Assembly (NCBI GenBank): GCA_002424815.1
Contig: DILB01000003.1
Coordinates: 14,235-40,675 of the forward strand
Direction: 5' to 3'
From: Caryophanales bacterium UBA5603
GTDB lineage: Bacteria > Bacillota_I > Bacilli_A > Izemoplasmatales > Hujiaoplasmataceae
DNA: 26,441 bases
Below are positions 13,956 through 21,455 of this stretch, one piece after another. The translations under genes and the position numbers were made by a program. Numbering within the stretch: the stretch's first letter is position 1; each line of letters opens with the position of its first letter. A model generated the notes under the pieces. The model had not been told where the DNA came from. It was given only the letters and a program-made list of their open reading frames with translations, and searched no databases.

Positions 13956-16900
13956 TTATGACAAAACGACCTCAATTTGATCATATTCGCCATTTCGAAT
14001 TTGATGGGCTTCAGATCCATGAACAGAATCCCCCTCGATAATGATTGGATTTTGTCCTTGTTTCTTTAAAGTGTATCGAATCGGCTTCAAATGATAGGTA
14101 TCTTCGTTTTTAAGGTTGATATAAGTCAAATCTTGCCCAAATAAAGTTAGGGATACCTTTCCGTTATAAAAATACGTATTTGTTAAGATCGGTTTTAAAG
14201 TTAAACTTAATTCGCCCTGATGAGACTTAAACATTTTTTTGCCATAAAACATGAGTGTAAAAATCGATAACATTTCCGCCGTCGATCCCGACAGTCTTGA
14301 TACAAATCCTTGCCCATGAAGGAAAGGATTTGGGTTATTGGAAGTCGCAATAAAAGATGAATTTTCAAGCGTTGAACGCCCATAGACTTTTGGGTCCATA
14401 AAACAGACTAAATTATCTTGAGCTTCTTCAAAAAACAAATCGTAATTGCCTGATTTTAAAATCCCCAGTAAATATTTATAAGTCATATGTAAAAAGTTTG
14501 CTTCACGTTCGAGCCAACCTTTGGTAAATGCTCGAATTCTGCCAATCTCAAAACCATATGCATCAAGATTGTCACTGGTCTTATACATCTTGAGTTGATC
14601 ATCATAAATGCCTGTTTTTTTGATTTTAGCAATCATTTCACGATTTTTAGTATCATCATGACTATATTTAAGATAACGCGCTGGTGCTTCCAAGAAATTC
14701 GGTAATCTATCAAGTTCAAACTGTAGTGCTTTCACAAGCGGTAATCCATAATGGCCTATCACTTTATTTCCATGTTCATCGGTGATTAATTCGTATTTCT
14801 TGACATGATAGTAAAGGTAAGTAGGAACAATCCCTTCGCCTAAATCATAAATACGATTGATGGCGGAATCAAGTTTTAATAGCATTTTGTCTAAAAGCGG
14901 CGCAAGTGTCTTTGCTTCAACGTTGATTGAACCTTGCGAACCAAAACGAATCGCTTCGCGGTAGTTTTCTCGATAAGTAGCTACTTTGTCCCAATAGTTA
15001 TAAGCCTCTTTTTCGGAAACTTTATCGATTTGATGCATCAAACTCACAAATTCTATCGGGAGCGACAATTGACCAGATAAAGGACTTTCTTTTAAGAAAC
15101 GGACAAGACGGGCTAATTCAATTGTTTCACTCACACCCGATGCAAAGATGCCTGGCAAACCGTTCATGGCATCATTCCAACCAGGTTTATTCGCTTCCAT
15201 TTCAATGCCGAGGCCTTCGGGATCGAGTAAAGCGAATTTATTGAAAGCTAAGACCCATAATTTCGAAAATAAATTTGTTTCGACAAATTGACCATCCGTC
15301 GATTTCATCCAATTGGTTCCGTGTTCTTTTAAACCACATCTTTGAATTTTTTCATGATCAGGATGACGAAGACTTCCATATTGATGAATTTCGCCTTGTT
15401 TATCAATCACATATTTTTCACTTCTTGGATAAACACTGACCGGAGCATCAAAATAACGATATTCTTGGTTATTATAAAGTAATTCTGTTTGTTTTTCCGG
15501 ATAGATGGATAAATAATTTTCGACTAAATCTAAAATATAAGTCCAATGATCAACCCAATAACCTTCACCAAAATTGGCTTCATTATTTTGCTTTGCATGT
15601 CGCATGATTTCTTTAAAAAGTTCATCATCCGAAAGTTTGGAAGTAATAGCGACTTTTGCCATCGTGTTGATGATTGAACCGGGCGTAAATTTTCCCATCA
15701 AATGCGTTTCCATGGTGCCATCATCATGATTAAAAACACGTTTAGCTAAATCTTTAATCACTGATTTGTCGTGAATTTCGAATGTTGAACCGTTGATGGA
15801 TAACGGATTATAACCATCGGCTTGAATCAAAGAACCAAATAATTGAATGTTATAATCAGCGATTTCCGGATGAAATAAAACGTCACTGCGACGATTTTGA
15901 CAGACGTCGCGGAAATTACCATTGCCTTGAGAATAATATTCAGGCGCAATGGTAAAGAAGTTATAATCACGTTCTAGATCTCCGTGTTTACGACTGTAAA
16001 GATAATAAACGAATTTTTTATTATCGGTATCAATGGTTAACGGATATCCGCCTCTTAATAAATTATCAAGATAATTTTGGCGAATATACTCATCAAAGAT
16101 GGGATGAGCCGTTTTAACATAGACATCTTTTAATAGTTGATCGATAATATCTTTTGCTTCAAAACGTTTTGAATCGAAATATGCCTCTGAACCAAAGGTC
16201 TTTGAAAGTCGATTGATCGTATCAATGCCATGGGTATAACCGATCATCGTTCTAATTTTTAAAGTTTCGCCTGGTTTTAATCGCGTTTTTGCGGGAGTAA
16301 ACCCACAAGGAACTTTGTTTTCTGTCACTTGATGTGCATTTTCGATGTCTTCTAAAGAATGATTCATGAAGTTAGCCGCATGATTCATTGCCGTATCATA
16401 ACCATAAATTAAATCCATATCAGCGATGGGTCTAACAATTTGATTATTGACATAGGATAAGTAAAAATTTCCATCTTTTGAGACTTTCATTTCCGATTCA
16501 TCGCCTGTTGAAGAACGCAGTTTATAAAAAGCGATGTTATTCTCAAGATTTTCAACATTCATCCAACTTCTTAATAAATTTGAGATGGCTTTGTATCCAC
16601 CATAATCAATCCCTGAAGGAAGAATTTGACTAATCCCATCGAGTACTTCAAGTGCGATATCATGATCGCTCGTATTTTTAATATCCACCATTCTCACAAG
16701 CCCTGCGACCGATTCGTTGGGCAAGCCAAAATAAGTCACCGACGTTTCTAAACCGGTATTTGGATTATTTTCAATCAATGAAAATTCGCTTTGGGTTATT
16801 TCCATCCGACGTTTGGGAATATCATTTTCCGGCAAGAAACTCTCAAAAACACCTTGATTGGTTTTTATAAATGTCCGAAAACCGATTTTTGATACATAAA

Positions 16901-17114
16901 GATATGCCAAATTGGCAGGATAAAACTCTAATATTGCGCCATTTTTATCTTTCAAACCAAAACTGCTAATTCCTTGTCCTCGGTTGACGTAAAAACTCCA
17001 AAGCGGAACACCGTGGGTTCCTGCTAAACCGGGAAGAAAGCTTGAAAACGGTTTTTGGCGATCGTAATCTTCAATTATAAAACGGTGATTTTCAAAGCGA
17101 TGCGTTGGTTTCAT
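13956..17114 (-). CDS. GH94-like (clan GH-Q) glycoside phosphorylase
   Basis: A 1052-aa protein with the layout of clan GH-Q inverting phosphorylases (GH94, GH149, GH161). It has an N-terminal beta-sandwich (about 1-300, with SSFLPGLAGTHGVPLWSFYVNRGQG), a linker, an (alpha/alpha)6 catalytic barrel and a C-terminal beta part. In the barrel, KPGWNDAMNGLPG holds the expected general acid D648, the counterpart of the WND aspartate of cellobiose phosphorylase. HGDLERDYNFF and the GNGNFRDVCQNRRSD block are also barrel-type motifs. Such enzymes split beta-glucosides with phosphate to give a sugar 1-phosphate. Length above 1000 aa is more like GH149/GH161 (beta-1,3-glucan phosphorylases) than classical cellobiose phosphorylase (about 810 aa), so the substrate is open. 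No signal peptide. AGAGG precedes the ATG; promoter and terminator are its own. Confidence 0.75.
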   Translation of the reverse strand: MKPTHRFENHRFIIEDYDRQKPFSSFLPGLAGTHGVPLWSFYVNRGQGISSFGLKDKNGAILEFYPANLAYLYVSKIGFRTFIKTNQGVFESFLPENDIPKRRMEITQSEFSLIENNPNTGLETSVTYFGLPNESVAGLVRMVDIKNTSDHDIALEVLDGISQILPSGIDYGGYKAISNLLRSWMNVENLENNIAFYKLRSSTGDESEMKVSKDGNFYLSYVNNQIVRPIADMDLIYGYDTAMNHAANFMNHSLEDIENAHQVTENKVPCGFTPAKTRLKPGETLKIRTMIGYTHGIDTINRLSKTFGSEAYFDSKRFEAKDIIDQLLKDVYVKTAHPIFDEYIRQNYLDNLLRGGYPLTIDTDNKKFVYYLYSRKHGDLERDYNFFTIAPEYYSQGNGNFRDVCQNRRSDVLFHPEIADYNIQLFGSLIQADGYNPLSINGSTFEIHDKSVIKDLAKRVFNHDDGTMETHLMGKFTPGSIINTMAKVAITSKLSDDELFKEIMRHAKQNNEANFGEGYWVDHWTYILDLVENYLSIYPEKQTELLYNNQEYRYFDAPVSVYPRSEKYVIDKQGEIHQYGSLRHPDHEKIQRCGLKEHGTNWMKSTDGQFVETNLFSKLWVLAFNKFALLDPEGLGIEMEANKPGWNDAMNGLPGIFASGVSETIELARLVRFLKESPLSGQLSLPIEFVSLMHQIDKVSEKEAYNYWDKVATYRENYREAIRFGSQGSINVEAKTLAPLLDKMLLKLDSAINRIYDLGEGIVPTYLYYHVKKYELITDEHGNKVIGHYGLPLVKALQFELDRLPNFLEAPARYLKYSHDDTKNREMIAKIKKTGIYDDQLKMYKTSDNLDAYGFEIGRIRAFTKGWLEREANFLHMTYKYLLGILKSGNYDLFFEEAQDNLVCFMDPKVYGRSTLENSSFIATSNNPNPFLHGQGFVSRLSGSTAEMLSIFTLMFYGKKMFKSHQGELSLTLKPILTNTYFYNGKVSLTLFGQDLTYINLKNEDTYHLKPIRYTLKKQGQNPIIIEGDSVHGSEAHQIRNGEYDQIEVVLS

Positions 17115-17154
17115 AGACAGCCTCTTTTCTTTATGTAACCTGTTTCATATTTCT

Positions 17155-17183
17155 ATTATACCTCATCATCATCGTTGTTTCAA
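17155..17183 (-). promoter_or_regulatory. Promoter of the GH94-like gene
   Basis: Minus-strand TTGAAA (17178-17183), 17 bp, TATAAT (17155-17160): one of the strongest promoters in the window. Confidence 0.85.
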
Positions 17184-17188
17184 GTATC

Positions 17189-17217
17189 AAAAACCACCGT
17201 GTTTAATTACACGGTGG
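17189..17217 (-). terminator. Terminator overlapping the stop codon of the small membrane protein
   Basis: Perfect 8-bp stem CCACCGTG/CACGGTGG (17194-17201 with 17210-17217), 8-nt loop, then TTTTT on the minus strand. The TAA stop lies in the loop, so the 5' arm encodes the last residues. Confidence 0.88.
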
Positions 17218-17731
17218 CTGCGAGTGAATAAATGATAAAAGTGAGAAAAAAACCGACCATCAGAAACAAGATATCCATCCAAAGATAGCCTCTTTTATGG
17301 CGTTTTGTGATGGCTAAGTAAAGTCCAATTTTAATAAAGAAGGTCAACCACAAGACGTATAAATAGTCATTTTGACTGCCATCGAATCCATGAACCATAT
17401 AAAGAATCATCATTGACCCTAAAGTATCACTCCATAAGGTTGAATAAAGCGGCATCGCAATCATCCTCCGAGGAGCAAACAACGAACTCAAAACGTTTTT
17501 TCTCTGCCAATAATGGAGTAAAATAAGATGCCCAATCAGCCAAAGTGTCGGAAACACCACCATGACAAGACTATAAATGATAAAACTTCTAACGGTAAAA
17601 AAGTTAAAAAGTAAGATTAAAATGAGCGTTAAGGTTAGTCCAATCGAATAATATAAATATCGATTTTTCGCTTTAACGGTATTGATCCATTCAGGAAAAT
17701 GTTTGATTGAAGTAATCCATTCGATTAACAT
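17207..17731 (-). CDS. Small membrane protein of unknown function
   Basis: 174 aa with about five hydrophobic segments: roughly 27-46 (YYSIGLTLTLILILLFNFF), 48-70, 95-115, 120-140 and 150-170. Basic residues lie at the N-terminal side (KHFPEWINTVKAKNR) and in the loop HYWQRKN...RR. I do not recognise the family; it looks like a Yip1-type or transporter-like small integral protein, but no motif supports this. GGGAG lies 7 nt before the ATG. It is downstream of rpmA, separated by a terminator, with no clear promoter of its own, so it may depend on read-through from the rplU-rpmA operon. Confidence 0.7.
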   Translation of the reverse strand: MLIEWITSIKHFPEWINTVKAKNRYLYYSIGLTLTLILILLFNFFTVRSFIIYSLVMVVFPTLWLIGHLILLHYWQRKNVLSSLFAPRRMIAMPLYSTLWSDTLGSMMILYMVHGFDGSQNDYLYVLWLTFFIKIGLYLAITKRHKRGYLWMDILFLMVGFFLTFIIYSLAATV

Positions 17732-17754
17732 GTCAAAACTCCCTTCAAAAATGA

Positions 17755-17782
17755 GTTAAAAAAACAGGATTTCTCCTGTTTT
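17755..17782 (-). terminator. Terminator after rpmA
   Basis: Minus-strand stem of 9 bp (17761-17769 with 17774-17782) with a GAAA loop and a long T-tract. Confidence 0.9.
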
Positions 17783-17789
17783 TGACTGT

Positions 17790-18077
17790 TTATACTTGCG
17801 GATAGACGGATGCTTGTTTTTTATCGCGACCGATGCGTTCGAATTTGACGACGCCATCGATCAGAGCGAACAACGTATCATCTTTACCCACACCAACATT
17901 CGTTCCAGGGTTGATTTTCGTTCCGCGTTGACGATATATGATTGATCCAGCCGTACATGCTTGTCCATCGGACAACTTGGCTCCAAGTCTTCTACCGGCT
18001 GAGTCACGGCCATTTCTGGTCGAACCGACACCTTTTTTAGAAGCCATGCATTCAAGTACGTTAAAGTTTAGTACCAT
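17790..18077 (-). CDS. rpmA: 50S ribosomal protein L27 with N-terminal extension
   Basis: L27 sits at the peptidyl-transferase centre; its N-terminal tail reaches the CCA ends of tRNAs. The 95-aa frame starts at ATG 18077, set by GGAGGTG 6 nt upstream; the upstream TTG is part of that site. The protein begins MVLNFNVLECMASKKGVGSTRNGRDSAGRRLG, an 11-residue lead including Met-11 before the conserved ASKKG tail. In Firmicutes and Mollicutes a lead of this kind (LQxF|A) is cut by the Prp protease. Here the site reads VLECM|A, and no prp (ysxB) gene lies between rplU and rpmA, its usual place. Translation might alternatively start at the inner ATG (18047), which has no ribosome site. Body and C-terminus are normal. 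Confidence 0.95.
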   Translation of the reverse strand: MVLNFNVLECMASKKGVGSTRNGRDSAGRRLGAKLSDGQACTAGSIIYRQRGTKINPGTNVGVGKDDTLFALIDGVVKFERIGRDKKQASVYPQV

Positions 18078-18113
18078 TGAAAACACCTCCAAAGTGATTG
18101 ATTAATTAATTGA

Positions 18114-18422
18114 TTAAACGGTAATTTCGGTAATCATCAACTTGGTATAGGGTTGACGATGGCCATTTTTGCGATGATAATGTTTTTTGGGTTCGTATTT
18201 GAAGACGATCACTTTCGGACCTCTTCCTTGTTTAACAACTGTCGCCAATACGGATGCGCCTTTGACATAAGGCTTTCCAATCTTGACTTTGTCGCCACCC
18301 ACCAACAAAACTTTTTCAAACGTGTAAGTTGACTCAATCTCTGCTTCGAGTTTCTCGATATAGATTTCTTGTCCCACTTCGACGCGAACTTGTTTTCCAC
18401 CGGTTTCAATAACTGCGTACAT
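18114..18422 (-). CDS. rplU: 50S ribosomal protein L21
   Basis: 102 aa, the full length of L21, starting MYAVIETGGKQVRVEVGQEI and containing GKPYVKGASVLATVVKQGRGPKVIVFKY and KKHYHRKNGHRQPYTKLMITEI. L21 binds 23S rRNA in the large subunit. AGGAGGTG precedes the ATG. It is first in the rplU-rpmA operon, with only 36 nt before rpmA. It has a consensus promoter and a leader with two hairpins that may give feedback control by L21. Confidence 0.98.
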   Translation of the reverse strand: MYAVIETGGKQVRVEVGQEIYIEKLEAEIESTYTFEKVLLVGGDKVKIGKPYVKGASVLATVVKQGRGPKVIVFKYEPKKHYHRKNGHRQPYTKLMITEITV

Positions 18423-18509
18423 GTGTGCACCTCCTCATATTTTTTAAGACTCGCCATCATGGTAACATCGCTGTTTTAGACCATTTCTGAGCGGTATGCG
18501 TGACATACG
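18423..18509 (-). ncRNA. L21-type ribosomal protein leader RNA
   Basis: From the predicted start near 18509 to the ATG there are about 87 nt. Two hairpins can form: GTATG-TCACG-CATAC (18494-18508), right at the 5' end; and ATGGT...ACCAT (18459-18484) with an inner ACA-GCGA-TGT stem. They are followed by a GATGGCGAG stretch and the ribosome site. Position and shape fit the L21 leader known upstream of rplU in Firmicutes; I cannot confirm the match without a covariance model. Confidence 0.6.
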
Positions 18510-18515
18510 TTAGGT

Positions 18516-18544
18516 ATTATATAATAATAAGACTTTAAAGTCAA
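18516..18544 (-). promoter_or_regulatory. Promoter of rplU-rpmA
   Basis: Minus-strand TTGACT (18539-18544), 17 bp, TATAAT (18516-18521): a near-consensus strong promoter, as expected for ribosomal genes. Confidence 0.9.
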
Positions 18545-18557
18545 CAAAAATCGCCCA

Positions 18558-19526
18558 TCAATCCTGCGGATAAACTAAACCCCAAGTTTTTCGGATAGCG
18601 TCCATTTGTCGCATGATTTCTTGCGTCGTCGCATGCGATAATACCGGACTTTCATTCCATTTTTTCTTGATGCATCTGACGGTCTCAAAAATTTCGTATT
18701 CAAAGCCATTGACAATGTGTTTGTGGTCAATCTGACGAATCACTTTGTGATGGTTATTATAGACGGTCGCTGACTCAGTCGACCAAAAATCAGGAATGTG
18801 AACATAGCCTTTCGTTCCATAGATGGTCGCTTCCCTTTTATCTTCATGGATGACAGACGCATACAAAGTTGCGGTACTATGAGGATAAAAATAAGTGATT
18901 TTTTCTTCGGTGTCGACGCCTGTGGACGCGAATTTAACTTCCGTCTCAAAACTGTCGGGCACACCTAAAAATAAATTTGCTAAATGAATCGGATAGACGG
19001 ATAAATCCAATAAAGCGCCGCCACCGAGGGATTTCGAATAAATGCGACTCGTCATCGGAAAATCTAAAAACATGGTAATATAGGCTTCAATTGAAATGAT
19101 ATCACCAATCACGCCTTCATTGACTAGTTTTTGAACTTCTTGGATGGTTGGCAAAAAACGTGTCCACATGGCTTCCATTACAAATAAGCCTTTTTCTTTC
19201 GCAATGGTTAAGATATGCTCTGCTTCTTTTTTGTTTACGGTGAATGATTTTTCGCAAAGAATATGCTTACCTGCTTCTAGACAAGCCAACATGTTATTAT
19301 AGTGTTCACTCATCGGTGTAGCAATATAAATACAATCGACTTGTGGGTCCGCAAGCAGTTCTTCATAAGAACCATAAGCTTTTTGAAGTTCATAACGTTC
19401 TTGAAATGCGTTCGCACGCAAAAGATCACGGCTGCCAACCGCGTAAAGATATTCATTGATGCCAATAACGGCTTGTGCGAACTTGTGCGCAATCTTTCCA
19501 GCACCCATAATTCCAAATTTGACCAT
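18558..19526 (-). CDS. Gfo/Idh/MocA-family NAD(P)-dependent oxidoreductase
   Basis: 322 aa. The N-terminal Rossmann domain has GIMGAGKIAHKFAQAV (GxGxxG-like), a strand-end VGSRD, and IYIATPMSEHYNNMLACLEAGKHILCEKSFTVNKKEA. The EKS motif is the variant of the family EKP lysine loop. The C-terminal domain includes MEAMWTRFLPTIQ and GGGALLDLSVYPIHLANLF, with the HxxN-type catalytic histidine block. It resembles the dihydrodiol dehydrogenase/1,5-anhydrofructose reductase branch. It probably oxidises or reduces a sugar or polyol; the substrate is unknown. AGGTGAT lies just before the ATG, with a TATAAT further upstream. It stands immediately before the rplU promoter with no hairpin terminator between. 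Confidence 0.88.
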   Translation of the reverse strand: MVKFGIMGAGKIAHKFAQAVIGINEYLYAVGSRDLLRANAFQERYELQKAYGSYEELLADPQVDCIYIATPMSEHYNNMLACLEAGKHILCEKSFTVNKKEAEHILTIAKEKGLFVMEAMWTRFLPTIQEVQKLVNEGVIGDIISIEAYITMFLDFPMTSRIYSKSLGGGALLDLSVYPIHLANLFLGVPDSFETEVKFASTGVDTEEKITYFYPHSTATLYASVIHEDKREATIYGTKGYVHIPDFWSTESATVYNNHHKVIRQIDHKHIVNGFEYEIFETVRCIKKKWNESPVLSHATTQEIMRQMDAIRKTWGLVYPQD

Positions 19527-19543
19527 GGTATCACCTCATGCTT

Positions 19544-19549
19544 ATTATA
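19544..19549 (-). promoter_or_regulatory. -10 element of the Gfo/Idh gene
   Basis: Minus-strand TATAAT preceded by ATG; only a T-tract is found at the -35 distance, so the promoter is incomplete by sequence. Confidence 0.45.
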
Positions 19550-19623
19550 CATGATAGTAAGAAAAGAAAAAAGCAATTTCATTTGCTAGATTTATGCAAC
19601 CGTCATCATTCATCAAATAATCA

Positions 19624-19655
19624 TAAAAAAAAGTTGCCATTAAGATGACAACTTT
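19624..19655 (-). terminator. Terminator of the DUF975 gene
   Basis: Minus-strand stem of 11 bp (19630-19640 with 19645-19655, one G-U pair), 4-nt loop, T8 tail. Confidence 0.9.
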
Positions 19656-19668
19656 CGATTATCTTGCG

Positions 19669-20349
19669 TTATTCTAAGATAGCCGCTGGTTCTTCTTTGA
19701 TAACAACGGGATTTCTTTTTGCATAAATTTCATCAAAATAAAGCATCGTTGCAGTTTGCACTTTTGGTACAACCCAAAGCAATAAAATTCCGAAAGTGAA
19801 GATACTGAGAATATACCAGCCAATATAACTTAAATGTAACACAAATAAATCAGCTTTATATCCTTTTGTATATTCTTTTGATTTAGTAATAGCTGCTTGT
19901 GCATCTAATTCAGGCTCTTTATTAAGTAAATAAAAATTCATCGAATAAGCGTAGGCTTTGATGATTCCGGGTATGATAAATAACAAGGCCCATAAAAAAG
20001 TATATAACGTCGTTAAAAAATAACAGATGAGGTTTCTTACAAAATTCTCTTTAAATCCCGATAACAAGATGTTTTGCAGATCTGGATTTTCATCACGGGT
20101 TACCCCAATAAACATTTTGGCAGTTCCATAAGCAAAGGCGGCGGAAAGAACTAAAGTGACTAAATTTAAGATATTCGAGAGGAAAGATCCCCCAGCATCA
20201 ACGCCGGCACCCATCGAATTCGCTGCCGTAGGTGCAGTAAAAACACCACCAATTAAACTAATAATGATAAAGATAACAATAACATTTGTGTACTTACCTT
20301 GCATTAATTGTTTTGCTTGATTTTTGTAATCTATGCGTGATCGGTTCAT
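19669..20349 (-). CDS. DUF975 family integral membrane protein
   Basis: 226 aa with about five hydrophobic segments (about 22-40, 58-78, 105-130, 168-190 and an amphipathic end). It carries the DUF975 features: YKNQAKQLMQGKY at the N-terminus, LLFIIPGIIKAYAYSMNFYLL, the cytoplasmic DAQAAITKSKEYTKGYKADLFVLHLSYIGWYIL and the tail VPKVQTATMLYFDEIY. The role of this family is not established. Start: GGGGG about 8 nt before the ATG, TTGAAA-17-TATAAT promoter upstream. It is divergent from the alpha/beta hydrolase gene and shares its regulatory gap. Confidence 0.88.
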   Translation of the reverse strand: MNRSRIDYKNQAKQLMQGKYTNVIVIFIIISLIGGVFTAPTAANSMGAGVDAGGSFLSNILNLVTLVLSAAFAYGTAKMFIGVTRDENPDLQNILLSGFKENFVRNLICYFLTTLYTFLWALLFIIPGIIKAYAYSMNFYLLNKEPELDAQAAITKSKEYTKGYKADLFVLHLSYIGWYILSIFTFGILLLWVVPKVQTATMLYFDEIYAKRNPVVIKEEPAAILE

Positions 20350-20373
20350 TTAAATTTCCCCCTTTTTGAATTC

Positions 20374-20402
20374 ATTATACAAGATTGTGTCTAGATTTTC
20401 AA
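20374..20402 (-). promoter_or_regulatory. Promoter of the DUF975 gene
   Basis: Minus-strand TTGAAA (20397-20402), 17 bp, TATAAT (20374-20379). Confidence 0.85.
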
Positions 20403-20421
20403 TGGTGAAAGAAGAGTTTTT

Positions 20422-20447
20422 ATTGAGAATCGATAAATTATCTCAAT
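20422..20447. repeat. Inverted repeat at the hydrolase promoter
   Basis: Arms ATTGAGA (20422-20428) and TCTCAAT (20441-20447) with a 12-nt spacer flank the probable -35 box of the hydrolase gene. It may be an operator for the divergent pair. Confidence 0.45.
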
Positions 20448-20458
20448 TGTGATACAAT
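20430..20458 (+). promoter_or_regulatory. Promoter of the alpha/beta hydrolase gene
   Basis: TCGATA (20430-20435), 17 bp, TACAAT (20453-20458), with TGA before the -10 (extended type). Confidence 0.55.
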
Positions 20459-20482
20459 AGAAATAAAGAGGTGATCGTTATT

Positions 20483-21421
20483 GTGAGAACTGAATATATT
20501 TTGTTGATCATCCTAGCTTTTATTTTTGTTTACTTAGGTCTTTGCTACATCTTTTATTCAAAAATGATTCATCATGGCGGCTTCAAAAATGGAGGATTGG
20601 TCGACCAGAAGGAACTTTTTTTCGCGAAGAGTTATGAATGGTTTATCAAAGTTCCAAAGGAAGCTGTTCATATACGCGGTTATGATGGCATCAAACTTAA
20701 AGGTGTGTATATCCCTTCTATTAATGACAAATCTTTATTAACCGCCATTATTTTACATGGATATGAAGGTCAAAATACTGATATGGCCATCGTTGCTAAA
20801 ACTTATAGTGATCTTGGATTCAAGATTTTATTGCCAGATTTACGCGGTCATGGTCTTTCTGAAGGAACGTTTTCAAGTTTTGGACATTACGAATCATATG
20901 ACCTAAAAAAATGGATTAATTTTGTTTTAAGGACTTACGGAATGACAGATTCTATCTTACTTCACGGCGTCTCGATGGGCGCTGCGACGGTGCTGCTTAC
21001 TGGGGCCATGGAACTTCCCAAAAACATTAAATTGATTGTCGCTGATAGCCCTTATAAAGCCATTGCTCCTGTGTTTCGTCGCAGTCTTAAAACGCCTTTA
21101 TCTTTAATCTTCCTTCCTGGATTATCGTTTTTAACGTGGTATTGGCATCGTTTTTCACTGATGAACATCAATGTTGCGAGTGCCGTTAAAAAAGCGACCA
21201 TTCCAACGGTGTTTATTCATGGCACGAAAGATGCACTGTGCCCCTATCGGCAAACTTTAAAAATGATGGAATCATCTAAAGCTTTATTTAAAGATATTTA
21301 TACAGTTGTGAATGCGAAACATGCAGAAAGTTATAAACTTGAAAAAGAAGCCATCGATCACTGGTTGACAAAAATCATTGAAGAACAGTTTCATCAACGT
21401 TTTAAACGGGCAAAACCATAA
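20483..21421 (+). CDS. Membrane-anchored alpha/beta hydrolase (serine hydrolase)
   Basis: 312 aa from the GTG at 20483; the GTG at 20471 is part of the GAGGTGAT ribosome site, so it is not the start. A single hydrophobic segment (about 6-26, ILLIILAFIFVYLGLCYIFY) anchors or exports the protein. The hydrolase domain has LHGYEGQNTD (oxyanion region), LLPDLRGHGLSEG, the nucleophile elbow GVSMG (S164), the acid in HGTKDALCPY (D250) and the histidine NAKHAES (H280). It belongs to the same group as YqkD-like/BAAT-type hydrolases with a lid. The substrate (ester, peptide or lipid) is unknown. It is monocistronic and divergent from DUF975. Confidence 0.85.
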   Translation: MRTEYILLIILAFIFVYLGLCYIFYSKMIHHGGFKNGGLVDQKELFFAKSYEWFIKVPKEAVHIRGYDGIKLKGVYIPSINDKSLLTAIILHGYEGQNTDMAIVAKTYSDLGFKILLPDLRGHGLSEGTFSSFGHYESYDLKKWINFVLRTYGMTDSILLHGVSMGAATVLLTGAMELPKNIKLIVADSPYKAIAPVFRRSLKTPLSLIFLPGLSFLTWYWHRFSLMNINVASAVKKATIPTVFIHGTKDALCPYRQTLKMMESSKALFKDIYTVVNAKHAESYKLEKEAIDHWLTKIIEEQFHQRFKRAKP

Positions 21422-21423
21422 AA

Positions 21424-21455
21424 AAAATGAGCCAAGCGACTCATTTTATTTTTTT
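21424..21455. terminator. Bidirectional terminator between the hydrolase and GH13 genes
   Basis: Perfect 8-bp stem AAAATGAG/CTCATTTT (21424-21431 with 21440-21447), 8-nt loop, T-rich on plus and T-rich on minus. The 3' end of the GH13 frame lies within it. Confidence 0.85.

Noticed and set aside
17042..17058. CcpA cre-like site in the start of the GH94-like gene
   Set aside because: One half fits the consensus well (TTGAAAACG) but the last three positions do not, and it lies inside the coding sequence.
19571..19586. Small hairpin with T-tail upstream of the Gfo/Idh promoter (AGCAA/TTGCT)
   Set aside because: The stem has only 5 bp of mostly weak pairs; the proper DUF975 terminator is at 19624-19655.
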